Source of the DNA: Delftia tsuruhatensis NBRC 16741
GTDB lineage: Bacteria > Pseudomonadota > Gammaproteobacteria > Burkholderiales > Burkholderiaceae_C
Assembly: GCF_001571325.1 (NCBI RefSeq)
Contig: NZ_BCTO01000024.1
Coordinates: forward strand, 124,001 to 188,000
Direction: 5' to 3'
DNA length: 64,000 bases
Below are positions 1 through 9,411 of the stretch, in pieces. The translations under genes and the position numbers were made by a program. The notes under the pieces were generated by a model that was not told the DNA's origin, ran no database searches, and saw only the letters and a program-made list of their open reading frames with translations. Position 1 is the stretch's first letter; each line of letters opens with the position of its first letter.

Positions 1-346
1 GGGGAATGGAATCGGTGTAGGCGGTGGCAATGCCGGTGACGGCGTTGGTCAGGCCGGGACCCGAGGTCACCAGGGCCACGCCGACTTCACCCGTGGCACG
101 GGCAAAGCCGTCTGCCGCATGCACAGCCGCCTGCTCGTGGCGCACCAGCACATGCTGAATGGTGTCTTGCTTGTAGAGGGCGTCGTAGATGTACAGGACC
201 GCACCGCCCGGATAGCCCCAAAGCTGCTTGACGCCTTCGGCCTGCAGGGACTTGACGAGGATCTCGGAGCCCATCAGCTCCTGGGATGCATGGGACTGCG
301 ACGCCGCTGCTGCCGCGCTGGAGTACTCGGCTTTGGAAATTTCCAT
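1..346 (-). CDS. ilvB: Acetolactate synthase large subunit, N-terminal part (runs off window)
   Basis: First 115 residues of a ThDP-dependent acetolactate synthase catalytic subunit, which condenses pyruvate to acetolactate in branched-chain amino acid synthesis. After a poorly conserved start of about 25 residues come GYPGGAV (44-50), the glutamate of RHEQAA (Glu71, which by family knowledge activates the ThDP aminopyrimidine) and the TSGPG(L)TN stretch (95-101). The ATG at 346 is preceded by AAAGG six bases upstream. The rest, with the FAD and C-terminal ThDP domains, lies outside the window. It could be named ilvB or ilvI; the regulatory subunit is not visible. Confidence 0.93.
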   Translation of the reverse strand, partial: MEISKAEYSSAAAAASQSHASQELMGSEILVKSLQAEGVKQLWGYPGGAVLYIYDALYKQDTIQHVLVRHEQAAVHAADGFARATGEVGVALVTSGPGLTNAVTGIATAYTDSIP

Positions 347-622
347 GATCAACCTTTGTGAATTTCTCTAACGAAAAACCTTGGGTGCCCCTTGCCTGAA
401 GCCCTTGTGAGGCCGGTGCGGGACTTAGGACCAACAGACATGGGCGAGTGAGTAAACGCCGGACCGTGACCCGTTTGCCTTTTTGAATTGCAGCGGACAT
501 TATCGCACTGCAACAAGCCTGTGCGCCATCGTGCGAAAAAAATTGACACTGCGGTACGATAATCGGGTCCCGCGTCCGTTCAGCCCCCCTCAACGAGCCC
601 CTCATCCGGGCCTGCGTTCCTT
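347..622. promoter_or_regulatory. Divergent control region between ilvB and the ECF sigma gene
   Basis: 276 bp without a supported gene, clearly richer in A+T around 475-565. On the reverse strand TGCGATAAT (about 499-507) looks like an extended -10 element for ilvB, but no good -35 is found at the right distance. On the forward strand TTGACA (543-548) is followed by GATAAT only 9 bases later, which is not a usable spacing. A long ilvB leader is therefore likely, but no attenuator peptide was recognised. Confidence 0.4.
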
Positions 623-1195
623 TTGGCAACCGAGCAAGAACTATCCGACTTCCTCAAAAGCGTAGAAAAGCGTGCCTTCAAGCGCAGCTTTTTCCACGTC
701 CGGGACGAGGAGGCGGCGCTGGACATCGTGCAGGACAGCATGCTCAAGCTGGCGCAGCACTATGGCGACAAGCCCATCACCGAGCTGCCCATGCTCTTCC
801 AGCGCATCCTGTCCAACAGCACCCTGGACTGGTTTCGCAGGCAAAAGACGCAGAACGCCCTCTTCACCCGCATGAGCGATCTGGAGGCCTCGGCCGGCGA
901 CGATGCGGACTTCGACTGGCTCGAGACCCACGCCGACTCCGCACAGAACGGCGAAACCGCCCGCAGCGCCGAGGATCTGACCGAGCGGGCGCAGATTTTG
1001 CAAAGCATTGAAAAAGAGATACAGGAGCTGCCGGCGCGTCAACGCGAAGCATTCCTGATGCGTTATTGGGAAGAGATGGACGTTGCGGAGACCGCTGCCG
1101 CGATGGGGTGTTCCGAAGGAAGTGTAAAAACACATTGTTTCCGCGCCATCCAGACATTGAGCAAGGCACTGAAGGCCAAAGGAATCGAGCTATGA
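623..1195 (+). CDS. ECF-type RNA polymerase sigma factor (TTG start)
   Basis: 190-residue sigma-70 family protein with the two-domain ECF plan. Region 2 spans about residues 12-75 (DEEAALDIVQDSMLKLA, then the basic DWFRRQK), an acidic linker covers about 85-120, and region 4 about 125-183 with the helix-turn-helix MDVAETAAAMGCSEGSVKTH. The start is TTG at 623: no ATG or GTG lies in frame upstream and the protein begins MATEQELSDFL directly. There is no strong Shine-Dalgarno sequence, so translation may be weak. The stop overlaps the ATG of the next gene (ATGA), which indicates translational coupling with the DUF3619 protein. The target regulon is unknown. Confidence 0.9.
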   Translation: MATEQELSDFLKSVEKRAFKRSFFHVRDEEAALDIVQDSMLKLAQHYGDKPITELPMLFQRILSNSTLDWFRRQKTQNALFTRMSDLEASAGDDADFDWLETHADSAQNGETARSAEDLTERAQILQSIEKEIQELPARQREAFLMRYWEEMDVAETAAAMGCSEGSVKTHCFRAIQTLSKALKAKGIEL

Positions 1196-1650
1196 AGACT
1201 GCGCCCACTCTCACTCTCCACAGCGAAATGGCGGCCGACCGCATCGCACGCCGGATCACCGCGCGCCTGGGTGACGGCGAGGCGTTGCTGCCATACGACA
1301 TCACCGAGCGGCTGCGCGCTGGGCGCGAGCGCGCCCTGTCCGTTCGCCGGCGCGAACTGCGCGCTGCGCCCGTGCAGGCTGCCAGCGCAACCCAGGCTCA
1401 GGGTGGCACCATGACGCTGGGCTCTGGCGACGAAGGCGGCACCTGGTGGCGCGCGCTGATCTCGGCCGTGCCGGTGCTGGCCCTCATCATTGGCCTGGTG
1501 GTCGTCAACGTGCAGACCGATCAGATTGGCCTGACCGAGGTTGCCGAGGTCGATACGGCCCTGCTGACCGATGACCTGCCCCCTGCCGCCTATGCCGACC
1601 CCGGTTTCATCCAGTACCTGAAGACTTCGGCCACCAACACGGAACGCTGA
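1192..1650 (+). CDS. DUF3619 family single-pass membrane protein, possible anti-sigma factor
   Basis: 152 residues. The N-terminal part (1-85) is basic and soluble, with ARRITARLGDGEALLPYD around 19-36. One hydrophobic segment (about 87-107, ALISAVPVLALIIGLVVVNV) is followed by an acidic periplasmic-looking tail of about 45 residues. The ATG at 1192 overlaps the sigma factor stop by four bases. The match to DUF3619 is by recognition of the family in this gene order. A role as membrane anti-sigma factor is my inference from the cotranslated ECF gene and the one-pass topology; no ZAS-type zinc motif is present. Confidence 0.82.
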   Translation: MKTAPTLTLHSEMAADRIARRITARLGDGEALLPYDITERLRAGRERALSVRRRELRAAPVQAASATQAQGGTMTLGSGDEGGTWWRALISAVPVLALIIGLVVVNVQTDQIGLTEVAEVDTALLTDDLPPAAYADPGFIQYLKTSATNTER

Positions 1651-1670
1651 TACCCGCCTTGCCTGCCTGC

Positions 1671-2522
1671 ATGCCCACTGATTCACGCGCCGCGTTCCAC
1701 CGATCACCCGCCGCCATCCTGGCGGCGGTGCTGTTGATGGCGCTGGCCTGGACCGGCTGGCGCGTCGTGCAACAGGTGCGGCTGGCGCCCAGCACGGTGT
1801 CGCCGGCCACCATTGCGGCCTCCAAGACCCTGCATGGCGACGCAGCCACGCGCCAGCGCGCCACGGCCCTGGCCTCCGGCCCACGCTGGGCCGAGCTGAC
1901 GCCTGCGCAAAGCAGGGTGCTCGAGCCCCTTTCCGAGCGCTGGTCCATGATGGACGCGCTGCAAAAGCGCCGCTGGATGGCATTGGCCGAAGGCTGGGAC
2001 AAGCTCAGCGAAAAGGAGCAGGAAAAGCTGCGCGACCGCATGCAGACCTGGTCCAGCCTCAGCGCCCAGCAGCGCAGCCAGGCCCGCCTGAATTTCGCCC
2101 TGACCAACCGCCTTGCCACGGACAAGCGAGCCCAGTGGGAGGCCTACCAGGCGCTCAGCGACGAAGAAAAACGCCTTCTGGCTGCACGCGCCGCGCCCAA
2201 GGTCAAGGGCGCCGCCAACGCCATACAGCCCGTGGCGCCCAAGCGTCTGGCGCGGATTCCTGCGGCCTCGGTGGCACCGGCCACCATTCCGAATCCCCCC
2301 AAGATTCCACCAGCCACCATCTACAATCCGCCGCCTCCGGTTCCACCGGTCGCGCCGCCTTCGGCCGTGGAAACCCATCCCGTGCGCCCGCCTGCGCTGG
2401 TGGAGACAGCCCCGGTGGAAGTGCCTTCGGCCACACCCATGCCCTTGCCGCCCATGGAACTGCATGACGGCGCCGAGGCCACCCCACAGCCCTCGCACGG
2501 CGAAGCAGCCCCTTCGCATTGA
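1671..2522 (+). CDS. DUF3106 domain protein
   Basis: 283 residues counted from the ATG at 1671; a TTG at 1659 would add four. A hydrophobic segment near residues 13-30 should act as signal anchor. The central domain (about 75-175) has the DUF3106 repeats of short helices with W and R: LTPAQSRVLEPL, RRWMALAEGWDKL, LRDRMQTWSSLS and WEAYQALSDEEKRLL. The C-terminal 100 residues are rich in Pro and Ala and probably unstructured. The gene lies 20 bp after DUF3619 and 22 bp before the RDD gene, so all four probably form one transcript. Function is unknown; the Trp/Arg helices suggest a periplasmic binding role, which is inference. Confidence 0.8.
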   Translation: MPTDSRAAFHRSPAAILAAVLLMALAWTGWRVVQQVRLAPSTVSPATIAASKTLHGDAATRQRATALASGPRWAELTPAQSRVLEPLSERWSMMDALQKRRWMALAEGWDKLSEKEQEKLRDRMQTWSSLSAQQRSQARLNFALTNRLATDKRAQWEAYQALSDEEKRLLAARAAPKVKGAANAIQPVAPKRLARIPAASVAPATIPNPPKIPPATIYNPPPPVPPVAPPSAVETHPVRPPALVETAPVEVPSATPMPLPPMELHDGAEATPQPSHGEAAPSH

Positions 2523-2544
2523 TGCAGCGCCCCGACACGCCCGC

Positions 2545-3087
2545 ATGACGAACGCCACCTCCCCCACCTCCACGGCAGCCGGCTCCGCCGCCGATCCACG
2601 GATGGCCCCGCGCCTGGCCCGGCGCATGGCCTGCTGGCTATATGAGGGCATGCTGCTTTTCGGCGTGGTCTTCATCGCCGGATATCTGTTTGGCACCTTG
2701 TCTCAGACGCGCAACGCCATGGACAACCGCCATGCGCTGCAGGCCTTCATGTTCGTGGTGCTGGGCATCTATTTCGTCTGGTTCTGGTCCAAGGGGCAGA
2801 CATTGGCCATGAAGACCTGGCACATCCGCCTGGTGGATGCTGCAGGCCAGCCCGTCAGCCAGCTGCGCGCCCTGCGGCGCTATGTGCTGAGCTGGATCTG
2901 GCTGCTGCCACCGCTGGCGGCCTACTCCACCGGCGTGCCGGCCTTGACCACCTTGGTGCTGCTGGTGCTGTGGGTGGCACTCTGGGCCCTGCTCAGCCGC
3001 CTTCATCCGCGCCGCCAGTTCTGGCATGACGCCTGGGCCGGCACACAGCTGATCCACCAGGCCCCGCCGCCCAGGAAAAAACGCTGA
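2545..3087 (+). CDS. RDD family membrane protein
   Basis: 180 residues from the ATG at 2545. The RDD domain begins with APRLARRMACWLYEGMLL (about 24-41). There are three to four hydrophobic segments: about 33-52, 64-82, and a pair across 107-150. Family landmarks are the basic loop before the first membrane segment and the W-H-I-R-L-V stretch KTWHIRLVD in the middle. The C-terminus PPPRKKR is strongly basic. RDD proteins are of mixed and mostly unproven function, with some linked to ion transport. It appears to be the last gene of the sigma factor operon; a 38-bp gap separates it from dgkA. Confidence 0.85.
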   Translation: MTNATSPTSTAAGSAADPRMAPRLARRMACWLYEGMLLFGVVFIAGYLFGTLSQTRNAMDNRHALQAFMFVVLGIYFVWFWSKGQTLAMKTWHIRLVDAAGQPVSQLRALRRYVLSWIWLLPPLAAYSTGVPALTTLVLLVLWVALWALLSRLHPRRQFWHDAWAGTQLIHQAPPPRKKR

Positions 3088-3125
3088 GCGGCAAAGGCAG
3101 CATCGCATCTCCTACACTCCCCAGC

Positions 3126-3539
3126 ATGCCCGCCGCTTCACCCAAGTCCAACGACAGCACGCCTGTCAATCCCCAGAAAAGCCGCACGGGCCTGAACCGT
3201 GTCTGGCACGCTGCGGGTTATTCGCTGTCCGGCCTTCGTGCCGGATGGAATGAGAAAGCCTTCCGCCAGGAAGCGCTGGCCGCCATCGTGCTGGTCCCTG
3301 CCGCTTTCTGGCTGGGACGCAGCTGGATCGAGGTCTCGCTGCTGGCGGGCACGGTCTTGCTGGTGCTGATCGTGGAATTGCTCAACAGCGGCATCGAGGC
3401 CGTGGTCGATCGCATAGGCCCCGAATGGCACGCCCTGTCCAAGCAAGCCAAGGACATGGGCAGCGCCGCCGTGCTGCTGGCGCTGCTGCTGTGCACGGGC
3501 GTCTGGCTGGCGGCTCTCTATCAACGGTTCATTGCATGA
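3126..3539 (+). CDS. dgkA: Diacylglycerol kinase
   Basis: 137-residue small integral membrane kinase. It phosphorylates diacylglycerol to phosphatidate, recycling the lipid left by membrane-derived glycan synthesis. Residues 20-137 match the family: the amphipathic start RVWHAAGYSLSGLRAGWNEKAFRQE, then three membrane helices. The signature ELLNSGIEAVVDRI (about 84-97) holds the catalytic Glu and the NSxIE motif, followed by KQAKDMGSAAV. A 20-residue polar N-terminal extension is longer than in E. coli. The stop overlaps the start of the following LOG-family gene by ATGA. Confidence 0.93.
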   Translation: MPAASPKSNDSTPVNPQKSRTGLNRVWHAAGYSLSGLRAGWNEKAFRQEALAAIVLVPAAFWLGRSWIEVSLLAGTVLLVLIVELLNSGIEAVVDRIGPEWHALSKQAKDMGSAAVLLALLLCTGVWLAALYQRFIA

Positions 3540-4129
3540 CAAATCCCACGTTTTCCATTTGTGTGTATTGCGGCTCGCGCCCCGGTGACCAGCCCGGTTT
3601 CATCGAGGCCGCCCGCGCCACCGGCCGCTGGATTGGCGAGCACGGCGGCCAGTTGGTCTACGGCGGCGGGCGCAGCGGCCTGATGGGCGAGGTGGCCGAG
3701 GCCACGCGGCAGGCCGGTGGCCGCGTCGTGGGAGTGATCCCGCAGGCGCTGGTGGACAAGGAGCTGGCCAACCATGCCTGCGACGAACTGCACATCGTCC
3801 AGACCATGCACGAGCGCAAGGCCATGATGGCCGAGCGCAGCGATGCCTTCGTCGCCCTGCCCGGCGGCATAGGCACCTTCGAGGAATTGTTCGAGGTCTG
3901 GACCTGGCGCCAGCTGCGCTACCACGACAAGCCCATCGGACTGCTCAATGTGGACGGCTACTACGACAGCATGCTGCAGTTCCTGCAGACCTGCGTGGGC
4001 CATGGCTTCATGGGCGAGTGGCAGATGGGACTGATAGAAAGCGGCAGCGACATCCCCTCACTGCTGCAATCCCTGGTGCAGAACGCCGGCACGGGCCTGG
4101 AAACGGCCCCCTTGCGCGCCGTGATCTGA
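3536..4129 (+). CDS. LOG-family cytokinin riboside 5'-monophosphate phosphoribohydrolase (TIGR00730)
   Basis: 197 residues, the usual length for the LOG/YvdD family. Proteins of this family release the free base from nucleoside 5'-monophosphates such as cytokinin ribotides; in bacteria the natural substrate is mostly untested. A Rossmann-like fold is visible: CVYCGSRPG near the N-terminus, YGGGRSGLMGEVA (42-54), MHERKAMM (91-98) and the signature PGGIGTFEE (109-117). The start ATG is fused to the dgkA stop (ATGA at 3536), so the two genes are probably translated together. The protein is cytosolic; no signal peptide is seen. Confidence 0.9.
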   Translation: MTNPTFSICVYCGSRPGDQPGFIEAARATGRWIGEHGGQLVYGGGRSGLMGEVAEATRQAGGRVVGVIPQALVDKELANHACDELHIVQTMHERKAMMAERSDAFVALPGGIGTFEELFEVWTWRQLRYHDKPIGLLNVDGYYDSMLQFLQTCVGHGFMGEWQMGLIESGSDIPSLLQSLVQNAGTGLETAPLRAVI

Positions 4130-4138
4130 AACGGAAAC

Positions 4139-4160
4139 GGCCACCCGTTCAGGGGTGGCC
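4139..4160. terminator. Hairpin between convergent LOG gene and glnB
   Basis: GGCCACCC (4139-4146) pairs perfectly with GGGTGGCC (4153-4160) around a six-base loop. On the reverse strand the stem is followed by GTTTCCGTTT, moderately T-rich, so it fits best as glnB terminator. It lies between two convergent genes. Confidence 0.6.
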
Positions 4161-4217
4161 GCTGGAATCCGGATGTCGAGCCCAGGGCGCCGCGTGCGCC
4201 CTGCACTGCTGCCGGGT

Positions 4218-4568
<351 letters not shown>

Positions 4569-4627
4569 TCAGTGCATGCAATACGGGGCAAGACGGCTGG
4601 CCAGGAAACCCCGCCGCCTCAGGTGCT

Positions 4628-6277
4628 TCAAGCGCGAAAGCGGTTGGTGATCGGGTAGCGCCAGTCCTTGCCGAAGCTGCGGCGCGTCAGCCGCGGCCCC
4701 ACGGGCGCCTGGCGGCGTTTGTATTCGTTGATCTGGATGAGGCGCGTCACTCGCTCCACATCGGCGCCGGCATATCCGTCGGCCACGATGGAGGCGATGC
4801 TTTCGTTATTTTCCATGTATCGGCGCACGATGGCGTCGAGCACCTCATAAGCGGGCAGGCTGTCCTGGTCTTTCTGGTCCGGGCGCAGTTCGGCGCTGGG
4901 CGGGCGCGTGATGATGCGATCCGGAATGGGGTCCAGCCCCGTGCCGAACGGATCGCTGGCATTGCGCCAGCGCGCCAGCGCAAAAACCTCGGTCTTGAGC
5001 ACGTCCTTGATCACGGCAAAGCCGCCGGCCATGTCGCCATAGAGCGTGCAGTAGCCGGTGGACATCTCGCTCTTGTTGCCGGTGGTCAGCACCACGGAGC
5101 CGAACTTGTTGGACAGGCCCATCAGCAAGGTGCCGCGGATGCGGGCCTGCAGGTTCTCTTCGGTCGTGTCCTCGGCGCGGCCCGCGAAGGCCGGGGCCAG
5201 GGCGGCCTTGAAGGCCTCGAACTGGGGCGCGATGGAGATTTCGTCATAGCGCACGCCCACACGCTCGGCCATGTCGCGCGCATCGATCCAGCTGATGTCC
5301 GCCGTATAGGGCGAAGGCATCATCACCGTGTGCACCTTGTCCGCGCCCAGCGCATCGACCGCAATCGCCAGCACCAGCGCAGAGTCAATCCCGCCCGACA
5401 GGCCCAGCAGCGCGCCGGGGAAACGGTTCTTGCCCACGTAGTCGCGCACGGCCAGCACCAGGGCGGACCACAGAGCCGGCAGGTGCTCCACCGGTGGCTG
5501 CACATCGGCGGCCAGCGTCAATTCCTGCGCGCCGGCACGCACTTCCACCAACGGCAGCGCCTCGGCAAAGGCCGCCGCGCGTGCGGCAATGCTGCCGTCG
5601 GCGTGCACGGCAAAGGAGCTGCCATCGAAGACAATTTCATCCTGGCCACCGACCAGATGTGCGTAGACCAGGGGCAGGCCGGTCTCACGCGCACGTGCAG
5701 CCAGCGTGGCTTCACGTTCGGCCTGCTTGCCCTCATGAAAGGGTGAAGCATTGATCACGGCCAGCAATTGCGCACCCGCCGCGGCAGCCGCGCTTGCCGG
5801 CCCGGGATGCCAGGCGTCCTCGCAGATCAGCAAGCCCACGCGAACTGCCTGGACCTCGACCACGCAAGGCGACTGGCCGGCCACAAAGTAGCGCTGCTCG
5901 TCGAACACGCCGTAGTTGGGCAGGCATTGCTTGGCGTAGCTGCATTCCACGCGCCCGTCGCGCAGCACGCTGGCTGCATTGCGCAACGCGCCACCAGCGC
6001 CGGGGTCGCGCCAGGGATGGCCCAGCACCAGCGCCAGGCCCGGCCATTGCGCGGTCTCCAGCGCCAGCTGCTGCACGGCCTGATCGCAGGCGTCCAGAAA
6101 GGCGGGACGCAGATAGAGGTCTTCGGCCGCATAGCCGCACAGGGCAAGCTCGGGAGTCAGCAGCAAGCGCGCTCCCGTGGCATAAGCTTCACGGGCTGCG
6201 GCAATGATTTTCTGGACATTGCCGGGCAGATCGCCCACGACAAAGTTGAGCTGGGCAGTGCAGATGGAGAGCGTCAT
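4628..6277 (-). CDS. nadE: Glutamine-dependent NAD+ synthetase
   Basis: 549 residues counted from the ATG at 6277; an in-frame ATG 102 bp further upstream gives an extension not seen in the family. Two domains are present. The N-terminal nitrilase-like glutaminase (1-260) has the Glu43, Lys116, Cys152 triad in PELALCGY, YAKQCLPNYGVFDE and LLICEDAW. The C-terminal NAD synthetase (about 265-549) has the pyrophosphatase loop SGGIDS (294-299) and TTGNKSEMSTGYCTLYGD. It amidates deaminated NAD with ammonia taken from glutamine. It lies 71 bp upstream of glnB in the same direction, linking NAD synthesis with nitrogen sensing. Confidence 0.95.
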   Translation of the reverse strand: MTLSICTAQLNFVVGDLPGNVQKIIAAAREAYATGARLLLTPELALCGYAAEDLYLRPAFLDACDQAVQQLALETAQWPGLALVLGHPWRDPGAGGALRNAASVLRDGRVECSYAKQCLPNYGVFDEQRYFVAGQSPCVVEVQAVRVGLLICEDAWHPGPASAAAAAGAQLLAVINASPFHEGKQAEREATLAARARETGLPLVYAHLVGGQDEIVFDGSSFAVHADGSIAARAAAFAEALPLVEVRAGAQELTLAADVQPPVEHLPALWSALVLAVRDYVGKNRFPGALLGLSGGIDSALVLAIAVDALGADKVHTVMMPSPYTADISWIDARDMAERVGVRYDEISIAPQFEAFKAALAPAFAGRAEDTTEENLQARIRGTLLMGLSNKFGSVVLTTGNKSEMSTGYCTLYGDMAGGFAVIKDVLKTEVFALARWRNASDPFGTGLDPIPDRIITRPPSAELRPDQKDQDSLPAYEVLDAIVRRYMENNESIASIVADGYAGADVERVTRLIQINEYKRRQAPVGPRLTRRSFGKDWRYPITNRFRA

Positions 6278-6363
6278 GGAATGCAATGGAGCCAACAGGG
6301 CCGACAAGGCCACCCCACAGCGCAAGGCGGCAGCGCGCGTCACACGGGCCTGCAAGGAATGGC

Positions 6364-7581
6364 ATGGCTGAAACCGCAATTATCACCCGCGTGCTGGACA
6401 GCGTGCAGCAGCTCGATGCCCAGGCCTGGAATGCGCTGCTGGCATCGCAGGCTGCGCCCACCCCCTTCATGCGCCACGAGTACCTGAGCGCGCTGGAATC
6501 CAGCGGCAGCGCCGTGCCGCAAACCGGCTGGGCCGCCCGCGTGGTCACGCTCTGGCAGGGCGGCGAGCTGGTCGCCGCCTGCCCGGTCTACGCCAAGGCG
6601 CATTCCTATGGCGAGTACGTGTTCGACTTTGCCTGGGCGCGCGCCTACGCCCAGCATGGGCTGGATTACTACCCCAAGGGCGTGCTCGCCGTGCCTTTCA
6701 CGCCTGTGCCGGGCAGCCGGCTGCTGGCACGCACGCCGCTGCTGCGTGCGGCCCTGGTGCGCGCCGTGCGCGAATGGGCCCAGGCGCAGCAGCTGTCTTC
6801 CCTGCATTTGCTGTTCAGCGATGCCGAGGATCTGGCAGCCTGCGACGCCGACGGCTGGATGCAGCGCAGCACCGTGCAGTTCCACTGGAGCAACCAGAAC
6901 GCCGGGGGCGCGGGCCACCGGGACTTCGACCACTTTCTGTCCACGCTGAACCAGGAAAAGCGCAAGAAGATTCGCCAGGAACGGCGCAAGGTGCACGAGG
7001 CCGGCGTGCGCTTTCGAGCAGTGCACGGCCCCGACATGAGCGCCCAGGACTGGGCCTTCTTCTATCGCTGCCACGAACGCACCTATCTGGAACACGGCAA
7101 CGCCCCGTACCTCCAGCCGGCCTTCTTCGAGGCCATGGCGCACCAGATGCCCGAGAACTGGCTGATGTTCGTCGCCGAGCGCGACGGCCAACCCATGGCC
7201 TGCAGCCTGATCGCACTCGATGCGGCAGCCGCACGGCTTTCGGCCGGCAGCTGCGACCGCGACACGCCGCAGATCCCGCAGGGCACGGCCTACGGCCGCT
7301 ACTGGGGCGCGCTGGAGCGCGTGGACTGCCTGCATTTCGAGGCCTGCTACTACCAGCCTATCGCCTGGTGCATAGAACGCGGGATTGCGCACTTCGAGGG
7401 AGGCGCCCAGGGCGAACACAAGATGGCGCGGGCGCTGCTGCCCGTGGTGACGCCCAGCGCCCACTGGATTGCCCACCCGTCCTTCGCCGACGCCATCTCG
7501 CGCTTTCTGGACCGCGAGGGCGAAGGCATGGCCGGCTACCTGCAGGAGCTGCAGGCGCACAGCCCGCTGCGCCAGGACTGA
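6364..7581 (+). CDS. GNAT/FemAB-like N-acyltransferase (DUF482)
   Basis: 405 residues from the ATG at 6364, the usual size of the DUF482 (PF04339) family. Recognisable blocks are TPFMRHEYLSALESSG near the N-terminus, DYYPKGVLAVPFTPVPG, the basic LNQEKRKKIRQERRKVHEAG (about 198-217), FYRCHERTYLEHGNAPYL, and the C-terminal YYQPIAWCIERGIAHFEGGAQGEHK. The fold is that of paired GNAT domains as in FemA-type aminoacyltransferases; the true substrate is unknown. It is divergent from nadE with 86 bp between starts and ends three bases before a convergent chemoreceptor gene. Confidence 0.85.
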   Translation: MAETAIITRVLDSVQQLDAQAWNALLASQAAPTPFMRHEYLSALESSGSAVPQTGWAARVVTLWQGGELVAACPVYAKAHSYGEYVFDFAWARAYAQHGLDYYPKGVLAVPFTPVPGSRLLARTPLLRAALVRAVREWAQAQQLSSLHLLFSDAEDLAACDADGWMQRSTVQFHWSNQNAGGAGHRDFDHFLSTLNQEKRKKIRQERRKVHEAGVRFRAVHGPDMSAQDWAFFYRCHERTYLEHGNAPYLQPAFFEAMAHQMPENWLMFVAERDGQPMACSLIALDAAAARLSAGSCDRDTPQIPQGTAYGRYWGALERVDCLHFEACYYQPIAWCIERGIAHFEGGAQGEHKMARALLPVVTPSAHWIAHPSFADAISRFLDREGEGMAGYLQELQAHSPLRQD

Positions 7582-7584
7582 GGT

Positions 7585-9411
7585 TCAGAAGGTTTCCCAG
7601 TCGTCATCGCCCTGACCGGGCTGGCGCGGAGCCGGCTTGCCTGTTGCTGCGGGCCCAGGGCGTGGCTGGATGGGAGGCGTGGCATCGCGCTCAAGCCGGC
7701 GGGCCAGTGTCTCGCCACCCGCTGCAGCACCGCCGCCCCCCAAGGCCGCAGGCCGTGCGGGGCTGGCCGGCGGGTTCGGCCGGACAGGCTGCGCTGCGGC
7801 GCGTGGCGCGGCGCTGGCCTGCGCCACCATCCTGTTGGGCACATGCGCATGGCTGTCCATGGCACCGCGCGGCAGCTGGAACACGGCCACGGCCTCGACC
7901 AGGTCCTGCGCCTGCTTGCGCAGCGAGGCAGCGGCGGCCGCGCTTTCCTCGACCAGGGCAGCGTTTTGCTGCGTGGTCTGGTCCATTTGCGTGACGGCTT
8001 CGCTGACCTGGGCGACGCCGGAGCTCTGCTCGGTACTGGCCGCGCTGATCTCGCCCATGATGTCGGTGACCTGGCCGATGGCAGCCACCACTTCGGTCAT
8101 GGTCGTGCCTGCGCGGTCCACCAGTTGCGAGCCCTGCTCCACACGCTCCACGCTGGCCGTGATCAGCGCCTTGATTTCCTTGGCCGCCTCGGCGCTGCGC
8201 TGCGCCAGCGATCGCACCTCGCCCGCGACCACGGCAAAGCCCCGGCCCTGCTCACCGGCACGCGCAGCCTCCACCGCGGCATTGAGCGCGAGGATGTTGG
8301 TCTGAAAGGCAATGCCGTCGATCACGCCGATGATGTCGCCGATGCGCCGGCTGCTGTCATTAATGCCCTTCATGGTTTCCACGGCCTCGGCCACCACGTC
8401 GCCGCCGCGGCGCGCAACGCTCGATGCATTGAGCGCCAGCTGATTGGCCTGGCGTGCGTTGTCGGCGTTCTGGCGCACGGTGGAGCCCAGCTCTTCCATG
8501 GATGCCGCCGTCTGCTCCAGCGCGCTGGCCTGCTCTTCCGTGCGGCTGGACAGGTCGGCATTGCCAGAGGCAATCTGCGCGCTGGCCGAGGCCACGCCTT
8601 CGGCGTTCTGGCGCACGCTGCGCACGGTCTGCACCAGGCTCGATTGCATGCGCTGCAGCGCGCCCAGCAGCAGGCCGGTTTCGTCATGGCGGTCGATGCG
8701 GATGGTCCCGCCCAGATCGCCATTGGCCACGCGGTCAGCGGCATCGACCGCATGGGCCAGCGGCGTGCGGATGGAGCGCGTCAGCCACAGCCCGGCCAGC
8801 ACGGCCAGCAGCACGGCGGCCAGCGCCGCCACGCTGAGGACGACGACCGAGCGCCCATAGACAGCCTCGGCATTGCGGCTTTCCTGCACGGCCGCATCGC
8901 TGTTGAGCTTGACCAGCAGATCCAGCGTGTTCGACGAATCGTTGTAGAGCTTCAGCGACTCGCCGCCCAGCACGGCCTGGGCCTTTTCCTTTTCGCCCTG
9001 GCGTGACAGCGCCAGCACCTGCTGGCTCAGTTGCTGGTAGCGCTCGCGTTCCTGGAGCAGTTGGGCGTAGAGCCTTCGCTCTTCGTCGGAAGACAGCAGC
9101 GGCTCGTAGGCCTTCTTGCGCTCGGCCAGGCGGCGCTGCAGTTGCTCCAGCTGCTTTTCCGAATCGGTCTTGTAGGCGACATCATCATTGTTGACGTGGC
9201 GCACCTCCAGCAAGCGGGTACGCACGACATCGGTGCCTATCTGGTTGATCACTTCCACGCTGGGCATGGCATTGCCGGTGATGACTTCCATGCTGGTGCG
9301 CATGGAGCGCAGTTGCACCAGGGCCGCGGCCACCACGGCCAGCAGCAGCAGCACCAGCAGGCCGAAGGTGCCCAGCATGCGCGTTGAAATCTTGAGGTTT
9401 TTCACATTCAT
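7585..9411 (-). CDS. Methyl-accepting chemotaxis protein (chemoreceptor 1)
   Basis: 608 residues. A first membrane helix (about 13-33) is followed by a four-helix-bundle periplasmic sensor domain of about 150 residues with coiled-coil character ([20 protein letters not shown]). A second membrane helix lies near 188-210, then HAMP and the long cytoplasmic signalling hairpin with the conserved tip [20 protein letters not shown] and [12 protein letters not shown]. The C-terminus after a Pro/Ala linker ends DWETF, the CheR/CheB-docking pentapeptide type, so it should be a high-abundance, methylated receptor. The ligand is unknown. A closely similar receptor follows at 9912-11681. Confidence 0.95.
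   Translation of the reverse strand: MNVKNLKISTRMLGTFGLLVLLLLAVVAAALVQLRSMRTSMEVITGNAMPSVEVINQIGTDVVRTRLLEVRHVNNDDVAYKTDSEKQLEQLQRRLAERKKAYEPLLSSDEERRLYAQLLQERERYQQLSQQVLALSRQGEKEKAQAVLGGESLKLYNDSSNTLDLLVKLNSDAAVQESRNAEAVYGRSVVVLSVAALAAVLLAVLAGLWLTRSIRTPLAHAVDAADRVANGDLGGTIRIDRHDETGLLLGALQRMQSSLVQTVRSVRQNAEGVASASAQIASGNADLSSRTEEQASALEQTAASMEELGSTVRQNADNARQANQLALNASSVARRGGDVVAEAVETMKGINDSSRRIGDIIGVIDGIAFQTNILALNAAVEAARAGEQGRGFAVVAGEVRSLAQRSAEAAKEIKALITASVERVEQGSQLVDRAGTTMTEVVAAIGQVTDIMGEISAASTEQSSGVAQVSEAVTQMDQTTQQNAALVEESAAAAASLRKQAQDLVEAVAVFQLPRGAMDSHAHVPNRMVAQASAAPRAAAQPVRPNPPASPARPAALGGGGAAAGGETLARRLERDATPPIQPRPGPAATGKPAPRQPGQGDDDWETF

Noticed and set aside
543-563. TTGACA with GATAAT as promoter of the sigma factor gene
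   Set aside because: The spacing is only 9 bp, not the 16-18 bp needed for a sigma-70 promoter.
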